A DNA stretch of 64,000 nucleotides from Polaromonas sp. JS666 (GTDB lineage Bacteria; Pseudomonadota; Gammaproteobacteria; Burkholderiales; Burkholderiaceae_C). Below the pieces are notes generated by a model. That model was given only the letters and a program-made list of their open reading frames with translations. It was not told where the DNA came from and ran no database searches. Shown in pieces: positions 43,499-53,640 of the stretch (the first letter of the stretch is position 1; every line of letters starts with the position of its first letter). A program made the translations under genes and the position numbers. The DNA is taken from contig NC_007948.1 of NCBI RefSeq assembly GCF_000013865.1, positions 1,984,001 to 2,048,000 of the forward strand. Reading direction: 5' to 3'.

Positions 43499-44647
43499 CT
43501 ACAGATCAAACAGCCTTTGCACCAGCCACCAGCTCGCGAGCAAGGCCACCAGCAGCGAGCCGACCTTGAGCACGCCCACGCGGTAGAACCGGGTGGCGCG
43601 CAGCCAGAACGCCAGCGGCAAAAACACGGCGACGATGGCCAGCTGGCCCACTTCCACGCCGGCATTGAAGCCGACCAGCGCCAGCACCAGGGCGTTTTGC
43701 GGCAGGCCCAGGTCGGCCAGCACCGAGGCAAAACCGAAGCCATGGAGCAGGCCAAACACGAAGGCCATCACCCAGCGCCGGCCCTCAATCGTGCCGCGCA
43801 AATTGTTCAGCGCCGCCACGACCACCGAGGCGGCGATGGCCGACTCCACCAGCCGCGTAGGCAGGCTGATGATCTGCAGCGCCGCCAGGCTCAGCGTGAT
43901 GGAATGGGCCAGCGTGAAGGCCGTGACCACCTTGACCACCTCTTTGACAGCGCCGCTCAGCCGAGGGGCGGGTTCCCATTGACCCTGGCGCCGCATCAGT
44001 ACGGACGGTAGCAGCAGCGCCAGCAGGAACAGGATATGGTCATAGCCGATCCAGATATGCCAGACACCATCGAGCAGGTACTGGCGCAGGGTCTGCCAGG
44101 CACCGGCGGGTTGCAGCGCCAGTGCCTGCTCGGCCGAGTCGGTGCCGAAGACCAGCGCCTGGGCGCTTTCGGCGCCGGGCGCTATCCATTGCACCAGGCC
44201 GCGGTGGGAAGGGTCTACATCGAACAGCAGGGAATAGCGCGCCTTGAGGGCGCTGGTGAGGCTGGCGCACTGCGCGGTGAGGCTGAGCACGGCGTAGGTG
44301 CCGTCGCTGTGTTTGTCGAGCGCGAGCGGGCCGCTGGTGACCCAAGCGCAGGGCTTGTCGGCCACGGTGAGCTCCAGCCGGCTGGTGGCCAGCCGCGTGA
44401 TCTCGTCGCTGCGCTGCCTGACTTCGCCCCAGGTCAGTTCGCCATTGCCGTCGCGGTCGAGCTGCAGCACGTAGTCGAGGTCGCGCAGGGCGATGTCCCA
44501 GCGCACGGCAATATCGCTGCTGCCAGAGGCGGCGCGCAGGGTCAGGTAGCTGTCGCTGGGCTTGTGGGCCCAGGCCGTGCCTTGCAAGACTTGCAGGAGC
44601 AGGGCGGCCAGCAGTACAAGGAAGCGCTTCACAAGGCCGCGCTTCAT
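43499..44647 (-). CDS. HupE/UreJ-like membrane protein
   Basis: 382 residues. Signal peptide (LLLQVLQGTAWA), an extracytoplasmic domain with an EF-hand-like DRDGNGELTWGEV at about 64-76, then six or so membrane segments. These include HIWIGYDHILFLLALLLPSVL, the hallmark of the HupE/UreJ_2 group, and FGLLHGFGFASVLADLGLP. These are thought to handle metal ions (nickel in hydrogenase or urease clusters), but no such enzymes are nearby. Its ATG overlaps the stop of the upstream TPR gene. Confidence 0.82.
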   Translation of the reverse strand: MKRGLVKRFLVLLAALLLQVLQGTAWAHKPSDSYLTLRAASGSSDIAVRWDIALRDLDYVLQLDRDGNGELTWGEVRQRSDEITRLATSRLELTVADKPCAWVTSGPLALDKHSDGTYAVLSLTAQCASLTSALKARYSLLFDVDPSHRGLVQWIAPGAESAQALVFGTDSAEQALALQPAGAWQTLRQYLLDGVWHIWIGYDHILFLLALLLPSVLMRRQGQWEPAPRLSGAVKEVVKVVTAFTLAHSITLSLAALQIISLPTRLVESAIAASVVVAALNNLRGTIEGRRWVMAFVFGLLHGFGFASVLADLGLPQNALVLALVGFNAGVEVGQLAIVAVFLPLAFWLRATRFYRVGVLKVGSLLVALLASWWLVQRLFDL

Positions 44648-45852
44648 CGTGTGGCTCCCTGGGCGGCCAGCTGCGTGGCGAGTTTGTCAAATGCCGGATC
44701 TTCGTAGCGGCTGGTGCGCAACCAGTCGAGGGCGGGCTGCGCGGCCTTGGCCTGGCCGGCGGCGAGCGCGGCACGCAGCAGGATGCCGGCATCGCGCGGC
44801 TCTTTCTGGACCTGGTAGTTGCGGGCCGCCAGTTCCAGCGCCTTGGCGGCGTTGTGTTCGATGTCTAGCTCGAAGCGTGCCGCCTCTTGCTCGTGCAGGC
44901 GGTCGCCACGCTGCGCCGCGGCCTGGAAGCGATCGCGTAGCTGCCCGGCCCAGTCGCCTGCGCGTGTGTCGCCCGCCGAAGCGCCCGCCAGCGCCAGCCG
45001 CAGCAGCAGGACGTCGGAACGTTCCCAGCCCGCCAGCAGCTTCAGCACCTCTGCCGGTCGCTGGTGTGCCAGCAGGAAATCCGCATAGGCTCCCAGCAGA
45101 AACTGGTCGGTGATGCCTTGCTTGAGCGCATCCCGGAAGTAGCCCTCCGCGGCGTCGTGACGCTGCAGCCGCCACGCCATTTCCGCCAGCCGGGTGTCAA
45201 GCCACAGCAGCAATTCAGGGGAGGTTTGCGGTGCGGCCTTGCCAGCGGCGGCCAGTTGCCCGAAGGCGGCCTCGAGCTGGCCTGTGGTGGCCCGGACGTA
45301 GGCGATGCAGCCCGCACCTAGCAGCGGCTCGGCCAGCGGCGTCAGCCGCTCGCAGTCGGCCAGGGCTTCGGCGTAGCGCGCCTGCACCATGAAGACGGCG
45401 GCCCGCCACGACAGGGGCTCGGGCGAGGCGGGGTCCAGCTGGCTGGCTTTGGCCAGGCTGGCCAGAGCGCCTTCGAAGTTGTGGCTGTATTGCTGGATCA
45501 GCCCATGCAGCAGCCAGTAGCCGGACCCGGCCGCAGCCGGCGAGGCCAGCGGAGCGATCGTCGCGGAGGCGTAACCCACGTAGCGCGGGTCGCCCTCGGC
45601 CATGGCCATGTCGAAATAGCGCCGCGCGATTTCTACCCGCAGGGTGGCGTCGTCCGGGCGGGCAGCGAGTTGCCGGCGCAGCGACTCGACACGCCTGAGC
45701 GCCGGGTCGCTGGCCCGGCCGGGCAGGCGCTCGACGACTTCTGAATCACTGGCGGGGGTATAGGGGGCGGCCTGAATGGCCGGACAAAGCAGGCTGGCAA
45801 GGCCCAGCAGCGCGGCGCCGGCGGCGCGCCGTGCATACGTAGGTAAAAACAT
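44644..45852 (-). CDS. Periplasmic tetratricopeptide-repeat protein
   Basis: 402 residues. Signal peptide MFLPTYARRAAGAALLGLASLLCPAIQA, then helical TPR-like units such as SHNFEGALASLAKASQLDPASPEPLSWRAAVFMVQARYAEALADCERL. Translationally coupled to the HupE-like gene (four-base overlap), so it is probably a partner of that transporter-like protein in the envelope. No enzyme motif. Confidence 0.8.
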   Translation of the reverse strand: MFLPTYARRAAGAALLGLASLLCPAIQAAPYTPASDSEVVERLPGRASDPALRRVESLRRQLAARPDDATLRVEIARRYFDMAMAEGDPRYVGYASATIAPLASPAAAGSGYWLLHGLIQQYSHNFEGALASLAKASQLDPASPEPLSWRAAVFMVQARYAEALADCERLTPLAEPLLGAGCIAYVRATTGQLEAAFGQLAAAGKAAPQTSPELLLWLDTRLAEMAWRLQRHDAAEGYFRDALKQGITDQFLLGAYADFLLAHQRPAEVLKLLAGWERSDVLLLRLALAGASAGDTRAGDWAGQLRDRFQAAAQRGDRLHEQEAARFELDIEHNAAKALELAARNYQVQKEPRDAGILLRAALAAGQAKAAQPALDWLRTSRYEDPAFDKLATQLAAQGATR

Positions 45853-45911
45853 GCGGGGAGTGTAGCGGCTGCCTACCGGTTGCCTGGCGATTGCTAGCGA
45901 TTGCCTGACGG

Positions 45912-46553
<642 letters not shown>

Positions 46554-46583
46554 GTTGCGATGTGCTTTATTCAAAAGCGGTGT

Positions 46584-47900
46584 TCAAAAAACGGTGCCGT
46601 CGCTCTGGATGTTCAGGGGCGGCTTGCCGCCGTGCAGTTGCTGTGCCAGTGCCCGCCCGGCGGCCCAGGTGCCACCCTCGAGCACGCAGGCCAGCGGCAT
46701 CTGCTCAGCGGTCAATCCTAACTGCTCGCGAACCAGTGGTGCCAGTTCGTCCAGCAGGGCGACAGTCAGCGCGCGCCACTCCACAATCAGCTCATCACTG
46801 GCCGCGTGCAGCTGGTCCGCCTGCGAGGGGTCTTTCAGGCGCAGCACGCCAGCGTCCAGGAACAGGCCGCCGTTGCGGTATTCGGGCAGCCCGGTCAAGG
46901 CGTCCAGCCCTTGCACACGAATGCCGGCCCATTCAAACGGCTCCAGCAGCGAATAGGCGAGCCACTGCGACAGTTTGTGAAACGGCATCCAGCCGTCGGT
47001 GAGGCTGGCCGCCGCGCCCTTGGCTACGCTGCCGCTGCACGCGGCAACGTGGCGCCAGCAGTCTCCCAGTGCGATGTTTTCAATGGCGTTCTGCGCGGGC
47101 CAGATGGGCGCCAGCGCCGTCAACAGCACGGACAGCAGTTCATGCGCGAGGATGGTGGGCTGCGCCTCCTGAGCGCTTTGTTCCGCAGGCGCAGGCTGAG
47201 GCGACTTGTTGACCAGCATGTCGAACAGATGGCCGGGGCGAGCGGGCCGGCCAAACACGGCGGGTTGGTCCTGCAGCGCCTGCCCGAGACGGCGCAGCAG
47301 GGCCGCACGCCCCTCCAGGCCCACCAGCGGGTTGCTCGCCGTGACCTGGAAGGCCTGGCCCAGCCGTTCGGCCGTGACGGCTTGCAGACCCTGGGCATCC
47401 GCCTGCAAGGGTCGCGATGGGTCACTGGAAAACAGGCCCGCCATGAAGGCGTGGAAGCTGGCCACGCCCAAACCTTCCGACCGGCTGTATTCGTGCCCGG
47501 GGTGTTCCGCCTGCGCGGGCTCCCGGTAGGTCCAGTCGGGGCCGGCGCCGGCATCCAGCAGCACGCTGACCAGGGCCAGGTCGATCTGGGCGCGTGCCCG
47601 TTCGGCCGCCGAAACCTGTGCCAGCGCCGCGTTTAACTGACCGGTCCGGTCCACGCCGCCAGCTTCAAAATGCCGCCACCGGCTGTGGTACGGAATCTTC
47701 AGATCGGGGTAGCGGGCGCGGGTCAGTTCGGCGACCAACACGGCGGCCGTGTCCAGCGCCCCGTCGTTGACGGTGAACCAGGCCGACTCGCCGCGGCGTG
47801 CTCGTTCGAGCAGGCCCCGGGCCCGCGTCCGTATCGTTTCTGTAGACCGTAGTTCGGCCGCAGCCGACAGCAGTTGGGCGTCACCAGCTATTTTTTTCAT
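46584..47900 (-). CDS. URC4/Urg3-family (DUF1688) protein
   Basis: 438 residues. Key words: RARGLLERARRGESAWFTVNDGALDTAA, KIPYHSRWRHFEAGGVDR, LFDMLV and PEYRNGGLFLDAGVL. This family is required for uracil use through the URC pathway of fungi and some bacteria; its chemistry is not established. It lies between the GTP cyclohydrolase II-like gene (27 bp upstream) and upp (30 bp downstream) in one transcription unit, the arrangement that defines the pathway. Confidence 0.88.
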   Translation of the reverse strand: MKKIAGDAQLLSAAAELRSTETIRTRARGLLERARRGESAWFTVNDGALDTAAVLVAELTRARYPDLKIPYHSRWRHFEAGGVDRTGQLNAALAQVSAAERARAQIDLALVSVLLDAGAGPDWTYREPAQAEHPGHEYSRSEGLGVASFHAFMAGLFSSDPSRPLQADAQGLQAVTAERLGQAFQVTASNPLVGLEGRAALLRRLGQALQDQPAVFGRPARPGHLFDMLVNKSPQPAPAEQSAQEAQPTILAHELLSVLLTALAPIWPAQNAIENIALGDCWRHVAACSGSVAKGAAASLTDGWMPFHKLSQWLAYSLLEPFEWAGIRVQGLDALTGLPEYRNGGLFLDAGVLRLKDPSQADQLHAASDELIVEWRALTVALLDELAPLVREQLGLTAEQMPLACVLEGGTWAAGRALAQQLHGGKPPLNIQSDGTVF

Positions 47901-47927
47901 GGCTGATGTGTCCGTGAAATCAGGGGC

Positions 47928-49283
47928 TCAGGTATCAAGTTCCCGTCCCTTGGCCTTTTTGAGCTCTTCGGCGTCGGGCACCGGCCCCGGCGTGAAATAG
48001 CCCGCGGCCATCTTGGCATCCATTTCCACGCGCGCATCTTCGGGGATCAGCGCGTCCGGAATATTCACGCGCTCGCCGATCTCGATGCCGGCCTTGATGA
48101 TGGCATCGAACTTCATGTTGCTCATGGACACCAGGCGGTGAATCTTGCGCACGCCCAGCCAGCTCAGCACATCGGGCATGAGCTCCTGAAAACGCATGTC
48201 CTGCACGCCCGCCACGCATTCGGTGCGGGCAAAGTACTGGTCGGCGGTGTCGCCGCCCACCTGGCGTTTGCGCGCGTTGTAGACCAGGAACTTGGTGACC
48301 TCGCCGAGCGCCCGGCCTTCCTTGCGTGAATAGGCCACCAGGCCCACGCCGCCGCGTTGCGCACCCTGGATGCACTCCTCGATGGCGTGGGTGAGGTAAG
48401 GGCGGCAGGTGCAGATGTCCGAGCCAAACACGTCCGAGCCGTTGCATTCGTCATGCACCCGGGCGGTCAGCTCGATCGCGGGGTTGGCCAGGTCTTGCGG
48501 GTTGCCGAAGATGTAGACCGTCTGCCCACCGATGGACGGTAAAAACACCTCCAGGTCGCTGCGGGTGACGAGCTCGGGGTACATGCCGCCGGTTTCCTCG
48601 AACAGCACACGGCGCAAATCGGTTTCGCTGCAGCCAAAGCGCCGGGCTACCTCGGGCAAATACCAGACGGGCTCGATGGCGGCCTTGGTGACCATGGCGG
48701 CGCCGCCATCAGTCAGGTACTTGCCGTCGGCCTTGAGGCGCCCCGACTGCAGCGCCTCGATGACTTCGGGCAGGATGACATGGGCCTTGGTGATCGCAAT
48801 CGTTGGACGGATGTCGTAGCCGGCGGCCAGCTCGGCCGAAAACACGTCGGCCACCGCAGCGCCCCACGGGTCCAGTGACACGATGCGGCCGGGTTCGCTC
48901 CACTGCGGATACGGGCCGATCAGGTCGGTGGGCGAGGTGTTGGTGAGGTCTGCCCGGTGCTGGCGCGACAGCGCGCCTGACGCGATGGCCAGCGCGCGGT
49001 AGACGCTGTAGGAGCCGCTGTGCGTCCCGATGACGTTGCGGTGGCTGCGCCGTGTGGTGGTGCCCACCACCGGCCCGCGCTCGGCTGCACTGGCCGCACC
49101 CCAGTGGATGGGCAGGGCGCCCTCGCCGCTGGCGTGCGAGGTCAGGCGGATATGGCGGGGCGAGGTGGAGAAAGCGGCAGGAGCAGCGGGAACGGGCGAA
49201 ATGTACGAAGGGGCGGAAGGCGCAAGGGATGAGGCTGGCGCGGACGCGGTATCGACAGATTTCGCGGCAACTTCAGAGGGCAT
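47928..49283 (-). CDS. URC1-type GTP cyclohydrolase II-like protein
   Basis: 451 residues from the ATG at 49281-49283 (GGAAGGA seven bases upstream). A Pro/Ala/Ser-rich N-terminal extension of about 45 residues is followed by a family-specific domain. The RibA-like domain has the zinc triad in CNGSDVFGSDICTCRPY, but lacks the usual RibA context of riboflavin genes. The homologue URC1 is the first enzyme-like component of uracil degradation in yeast. First gene of the operon with DUF1688 and upp. Confidence 0.87.
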   Translation of the reverse strand: MPSEVAAKSVDTASAPASSLAPSAPSYISPVPAAPAAFSTSPRHIRLTSHASGEGALPIHWGAASAAERGPVVGTTTRRSHRNVIGTHSGSYSVYRALAIASGALSRQHRADLTNTSPTDLIGPYPQWSEPGRIVSLDPWGAAVADVFSAELAAGYDIRPTIAITKAHVILPEVIEALQSGRLKADGKYLTDGGAAMVTKAAIEPVWYLPEVARRFGCSETDLRRVLFEETGGMYPELVTRSDLEVFLPSIGGQTVYIFGNPQDLANPAIELTARVHDECNGSDVFGSDICTCRPYLTHAIEECIQGAQRGGVGLVAYSRKEGRALGEVTKFLVYNARKRQVGGDTADQYFARTECVAGVQDMRFQELMPDVLSWLGVRKIHRLVSMSNMKFDAIIKAGIEIGERVNIPDALIPEDARVEMDAKMAAGYFTPGPVPDAEELKKAKGRELDT

Positions 49284-49461
49284 TGCGTGTCCTTCCAAAA
49301 TCCCAATGTAGCGACGGGCGTTGTGCTTGACAAGCCCGGCGCTTGTTGCCGGTCGCTAAATTGCGACAAATGACACGAAGTGGCTCGCGTCGATAACATC
49401 CCGTTGATGAAGAGGACGGCTGGCCCGTCCCTGAACGCCGGGCTGCAGACTGCCTCGACGC

Positions 49462-49503
49462 GCATGCCGCATGCCGCATGCCGCATGCCGCATGCCGCAT
49501 GCG
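49462..49503. repeat. Heptanucleotide tandem repeat (GCATGCC)x6
   Basis: Five exact units plus a sixth with one change, each self-complementary (GCATGC is a palindrome). Lies between the convergent-side end of the HerA-like gene and the URC operon promoter region. Capable of hairpin or cruciform formation. No gene is affected. Confidence 0.95.
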
Positions 49504-49565
49504 GGGCAGTGTGTCGCTGGTTGATGAACTTGAAAGGGAGCCGCGCTATTGCCGGCCATGCTGTT

Positions 49566-51083
49566 TCAGCGCCGCTTGCCGCCAAAGATACCGCCCAGCA
49601 CGCCGCGGATGATCTCTCGCCCCACGGCGGAGCCCATGGTGCGGACGGCGGACTTGGCCATGCTCTGCGCCAGGCCTTCATGCCGGCCGCCGCGCGGCCC
49701 GGTGCTGCCAAAGAGTACGTCGTTCAGGCCACCCAGAATGCCGCCCGAGGCAGACTCGCCCGCCGCGCCGCCACCGGGAGCTTTTGCAGCCGCTTCGGCC
49801 GCCGCATCGGCGCGGTCCTTGATTTTTTCGTAAGCGGACTCGCGGTCGACTTCTTTTTCGTAGACGCCCGCGACCAGCGAATTTTGCAGCAGCGACTGGC
49901 GTTGTTGCGGGGTGATCGGGCCGATCTGGCTACCCGGAGGCAGCACATAGACGCGCTCGGTGATGCTGGGGCGGCCCTTGCTGTCGAGAAAGCTCACCAG
50001 CGCCTCGCCCACGGCCAGCTCGGTAATGGCGGTCTCGATGTCCAGCCCGGGCTTTTGCCGCATGGTCTGGGCGGTCGCCTTGACGGCTTTCTGGTCGCGA
50101 GGCGTGAAGGCGCGCAGGGCGTGCTGCACCCGGTTGCCCAGCTGGGCCAGGACGGAGTCGGGAATGTCCAGCGGGTTTTGCGTCACAAAATACACGCCCA
50201 CGCCCTTGGAGCGCACCAGGCGCACCACCAGCTCGATGCGCTCAACCAGCACCTTGGGGGCTTCGTTGAACAGCAAATGCGCTTCGTCAAAGAAGAACAC
50301 CAGCTTGGGTTTTTCAGGGTCGCCGATTTCGGGCAGTTGCTCGAACAGCTCGGACAGCATCCACAGCAGGAAGGTGGCGTACAGGCGCGGCGAATTCATC
50401 AGCCGGTCGGCCGCCAGGATGTTGATCATCCCGTGCCCGGCGCCGTCGGTCTGCATGAAGTCGCTGATGTTGAGCATGGGCTCGCCAAAGAACTTGTCTG
50501 CGCCCTGGCTTTCGATCTGCATCAGGCCACGCTGAATGGCGCCCACGCTGGCGGCGCTGACGTTGCCGTATTGCGTGGTGAACTGGCCGGCGTTGTCGCC
50601 CACATACTGCAGCATGGCCCGCAGGTCCTTCAGGTCCAGCAGCAGCAGGCCGTTGTCGTCGGCGATCTTGAACACCAGGTTGAGCACGCCGGCCTGGGTC
50701 TCGTTGAGGTTGAGCATGCGGCCCAGCAGCAGCGGGCCCATGTCGGACACGGTGGCGCGAACGGGGTGCCCCTGCTCGCCGAAGACGTCCCACAGCGTGG
50801 CGGGGCAGGCCAGGGGTTCTGGCGTCTCAATGCCGCGCTCCTTGAGGATGCCGGCCATTTTTTCACCAATGCTGCCGGCCTGGCTGATGCCGGTCAGGTC
50901 ACCCTTGACGTCCGCCATGAAGACGGGCACGCCGATTTTCGAGAAATTTTCAGCCAGCGTCTGCAGCGTGACGGTCTTGCCCGTCCCGGTGGCGCCGGTA
51001 ATCAGGCCGTGGCGGTTGGCAAGCCCCGGAATAAGCTCACAATGGACAGACGCGTTTCTGGCAATCAATAAGGGTTCGACCAT
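49566..51083 (-). CDS. HerA-like ATPase, DUF853/YjgR family
   Basis: 505 residues. Walker [15 protein letters not shown] (about residues 30-43), [10 protein letters not shown], and Walker [13 protein letters not shown]. The C-terminal region has an Ala/Gly-rich linker ([24 protein letters not shown]) and a glycine-rich end GGIFGGKRR. YjgR proteins are hexameric HerA/FtsK-superfamily ATPases of unclear function. Divergent from yebC, with a 130-bp shared upstream region. Confidence 0.9.
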   Translation of the reverse strand: MVEPLLIARNASVHCELIPGLANRHGLITGATGTGKTVTLQTLAENFSKIGVPVFMADVKGDLTGISQAGSIGEKMAGILKERGIETPEPLACPATLWDVFGEQGHPVRATVSDMGPLLLGRMLNLNETQAGVLNLVFKIADDNGLLLLDLKDLRAMLQYVGDNAGQFTTQYGNVSAASVGAIQRGLMQIESQGADKFFGEPMLNISDFMQTDGAGHGMINILAADRLMNSPRLYATFLLWMLSELFEQLPEIGDPEKPKLVFFFDEAHLLFNEAPKVLVERIELVVRLVRSKGVGVYFVTQNPLDIPDSVLAQLGNRVQHALRAFTPRDQKAVKATAQTMRQKPGLDIETAITELAVGEALVSFLDSKGRPSITERVYVLPPGSQIGPITPQQRQSLLQNSLVAGVYEKEVDRESAYEKIKDRADAAAEAAAKAPGGGAAGESASGGILGGLNDVLFGSTGPRGGRHEGLAQSMAKSAVRTMGSAVGREIIRGVLGGIFGGKRR

Positions 51084-51213
51084 GGCAGTGTCCTGGGGTG
51101 TAAGGAAGCTTGCAGCTCATCCCGATCCGGGCTGCAGGGCCTCGCGGGGGCTATGCAGCGCTTCCTAAAAGTAAAATGATGGACGTAGATTAAATCAATT
51201 ACGAAGGATTTCC

Positions 51214-51945
51214 GTGGCTGGTCATAGCAAATGGGCGAATATTCAACACCGTAAGGGTCGCCAGGACGAAAAACGCCAGCGCGTCTGGACGCGCGTGATG
51301 CGGGAAATCATGGTCGCGGCCCGTATGGGTGGGGGCGACCTGGGAACCAACCCGCGACTGCGCCTGGCTGTTGACAAAGCCAAGGCTGCCAACATGCCGG
51401 CTGATAACGTGAAGTACGGTATCGCCAAAGCCACCGGCAGCCTGGAAGGCGTTCACTATGAAGAAGTCCGCTATGAAGGCTACGGCTTTGGCGGGGCGGC
51501 CATCATTGTCGACTGCATGACGGACAACCGGGTGCGCACCGTGGCGGAGGTTCGCCATGCGTTTTCCAAGCATGGCGGCCACATGGGGACCGAAGGTTCG
51601 GTGGCGTTTCAGTTCAAGCACTGCGGCCAACTGATCTTTGCGCCGGGCACCAGCGAGGACAAGGTCATGGAAGTGGCGCTGGAAGCGGGTGCCGACGATG
51701 TGATCACGCATGACGACGGTGCCATCGAGGTGCTGACGCCCTACACCGATTTTGAAGCCGTCAAAAAAGCGCTGGAGGCTGCCGGGCTCAAGCCCGAGCT
51801 GGCCGAAGTCACCATGCGTGCCGACAACATGATCGAGCTGACCGGCGAAGATGCCCGGAAGATGCAAAAGCTGCTGGATGTGCTGGAAGACCTGGACGAC
51901 ACGCAGGAAGTCTTTCACAATGCCGCGCTGGACGCATCTGAGTGA
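51214..51945 (+). CDS. yebC: YebC/PmpR-family transcriptional or translational regulator
   Basis: 243 residues from the GTG at 51214 (GAAGGA upstream). The N-terminal [21 protein letters not shown] is family-defining, as are [16 protein letters not shown] and GPGG-equivalent residues. Length is as expected. It binds DNA or ribosomes to aid translation of difficult motifs. First gene of the long housekeeping run. Confidence 0.95.
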
Positions 51946-51947
51946 CC

Positions 51948-52238
51948 ATGGAGGGGAACATCGATACTGCGGAGCGGTTGGCTCGCATCGAAAACCTGCT
52001 GCAGGAAGGAAATCGTCTGCGCAGCCAGGCAATGGACCTGCAAAAGGAATCCCTTGCCATGCAGAAGTCGCTGGTTGATGAGACCCGCGCCAATATTGTG
52101 AAGGCCGGTACGGTCAATGATCAGGCGCTCGAATTGCAGCGCCGCGGTCGGGCCGTCGTCAAAGTCATTCTCGGTGTCGTCATTTTTCTTATTTTGTACC
52201 TCAGCTATTTGCTGTTTTTTAGATTGAACCTCCCGTGA
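51948..52238 (+). CDS. Small membrane protein with coiled-coil N-terminus
   Basis: 96 residues from the ATG at 51948. The N-terminal 65 residues form an amphipathic coiled coil (ARIENLLQEGNRLRSQAMDLQKESLAMQKSLV). One C-terminal membrane helix follows (VVKVILGVVIFLILYLSYLLFF). It ends overlapping the GTG of purD (GTGA). No family is recognised; it is probably anchored in the inner membrane with the coil in the cytoplasm. Confidence 0.75.
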   Translation: MEGNIDTAERLARIENLLQEGNRLRSQAMDLQKESLAMQKSLVDETRANIVKAGTVNDQALELQRRGRAVVKVILGVVIFLILYLSYLLFFRLNLP

Positions 52239-53536
52239 AAGTTCTTGTTATTGGTGGCGGCGGCCGTGAGCACGCGCTGGCCTGGAAACTGGCCCAATCG
52301 CCCAAGGTGCAGGCGGTCTATGTGGCGCCGGGCAATGGCGGTACGGCGCTCGATGCGCGGCTGGAGAACATCAACATCACCGACGTCCAGGCGCTGCGCG
52401 AATGGGCGGTGGCCGAGAAAATAGCCCTCACCGTGGTGGGGCCGGAGCAGCCTCTGGCGGCCGGCATTGTCGACGAATTCCGCGCCCATGGCCTGAGGGT
52501 GTTTGGCCCGACGAAAGCGGCCGCCCAGCTGGAGAGCTCCAAGGCGTTTTCCAAGGCCTTCATGAAGCGCCACGGCATTCCGACGGCTGAATACGAAACC
52601 TTTACCGACGCGGTGGCGGCCCACGCCTATGTCGATGAAAAGGGCGCGCCCATCGTGGTCAAGGCCGATGGCCTGGCGGCCGGCAAGGGCGTGGTGGTGG
52701 CCATGACGCTGCATGAGGCGCATGAGGCGATCGAGTTCATGCTGGCCACCAGCCCGGACCACAACGTGCTGGGCGTCACCCACAACGAAGGGGGCGCGCG
52801 CGTCGTCATCGAGGAGTTTTTGCAGGGCGAGGAAGCCAGTTTCATTGTCATGTGCGACGGCAAAAACGTGACCCCCATGGCCACCAGCCAGGACCACAAG
52901 CGCCTGCTGGACGGCGACCAGGGCCCGAATACGGGCGGCATGGGCGCGTATTCACCGGCACCCGTGGTCACGCCGGACGTGCACGCCCGCACCATGCGCG
53001 AGATCATTCTGCCCACCATCAAGGGCATGGAAAAAGACGGGATTCCCTTCACCGGTTTCCTGTACGCCGGCCTGATGATTGATGCCCAGGGCCGGCCCAA
53101 GACGCTCGAGTTCAACTGCCGCATGGGCGACCCGGAAACCCAGCCTATCATGATGCGCCTGAAAACCGATCTGTTTGACGTGATGATGGCGGCCACGTCC
53201 GGCGCCCTCGACCAGGTCGAACTGGACTGGGACCGCCGCCCGGCCCTCGGTGTGGTGATGGCGGCGCACGGCTATCCGCTCAATCCGCGCAAGGGCGATG
53301 TCATCCACGGCCTGCTCAAACCCAGCGAAGCGGCGGACGATGCGATGGTGTTCCACGCCGGCACCCGCAAGCAGGACAACATCACGGTGACTGCTGGCGG
53401 CCGCGTGCTGTGCGTCACCGCGCTGGGCAGCACGGTCAAGGCGGCGCAGCAGCGTGCCTACGAGGTCGCCCAGTCAATTCAATTTGACGGCGCCCAATAC
53501 CGCAAGGACATCGGCTACAGGGCCATCAAGTCCTGA
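52235..53536 (+). CDS. purD: Phosphoribosylamine-glycine ligase
   Basis: 433 residues. MKVLVIGGGGREHALAWKLAQS opens the protein (GTG start at 52235). ATP-grasp motifs are KADGLAAGKGVVVA, QDHKRLLDGDQGPNTGGMGAYSP, and EFNCRMGDPETQ. It catalyses the second step of purine synthesis. The stop TGA overlaps the ATG of a small ORF at 53536. Confidence 0.97.
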   Translation: MKVLVIGGGGREHALAWKLAQSPKVQAVYVAPGNGGTALDARLENINITDVQALREWAVAEKIALTVVGPEQPLAAGIVDEFRAHGLRVFGPTKAAAQLESSKAFSKAFMKRHGIPTAEYETFTDAVAAHAYVDEKGAPIVVKADGLAAGKGVVVAMTLHEAHEAIEFMLATSPDHNVLGVTHNEGGARVVIEEFLQGEEASFIVMCDGKNVTPMATSQDHKRLLDGDQGPNTGGMGAYSPAPVVTPDVHARTMREIILPTIKGMEKDGIPFTGFLYAGLMIDAQGRPKTLEFNCRMGDPETQPIMMRLKTDLFDVMMAATSGALDQVELDWDRRPALGVVMAAHGYPLNPRKGDVIHGLLKPSEAADDAMVFHAGTRKQDNITVTAGGRVLCVTALGSTVKAAQQRAYEVAQSIQFDGAQYRKDIGYRAIKS

Positions 53537-53640
53537 TGGGCACCTATGGGCACATGTTGGAGCCCTGGACGGGTGGTGCCGCAGGTAAATTCATCGATGA
53601 ATTCATCGGCAAATTTATTGGCAAATACACGGGCAAATGA
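53536..53640 (+). CDS. Candidate 34-residue small protein overlapping purD and hemF
   Basis: The ATG (53536-53538) overlaps the purD stop (TGATG), and its TGA (53638-53640) overlaps the hemF ATG (ATGA), so the frame fills the gap exactly. The peptide starts [17 protein letters not shown] and ends [17 protein letters not shown], an amphipathic, lysine/aromatic-rich repeat. The repeat corresponds to a degenerate 12-base unit (AAATTCATCGGC) in DNA. It may be a real, translationally coupled peptide, or a repeat expansion that happens to stay open and keeps ribosomes loaded for hemF. No homologue is known to me. Confidence 0.5.
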   Translation: MGTYGHMLEPWTGGAAGKFIDEFIGKFIGKYTGK

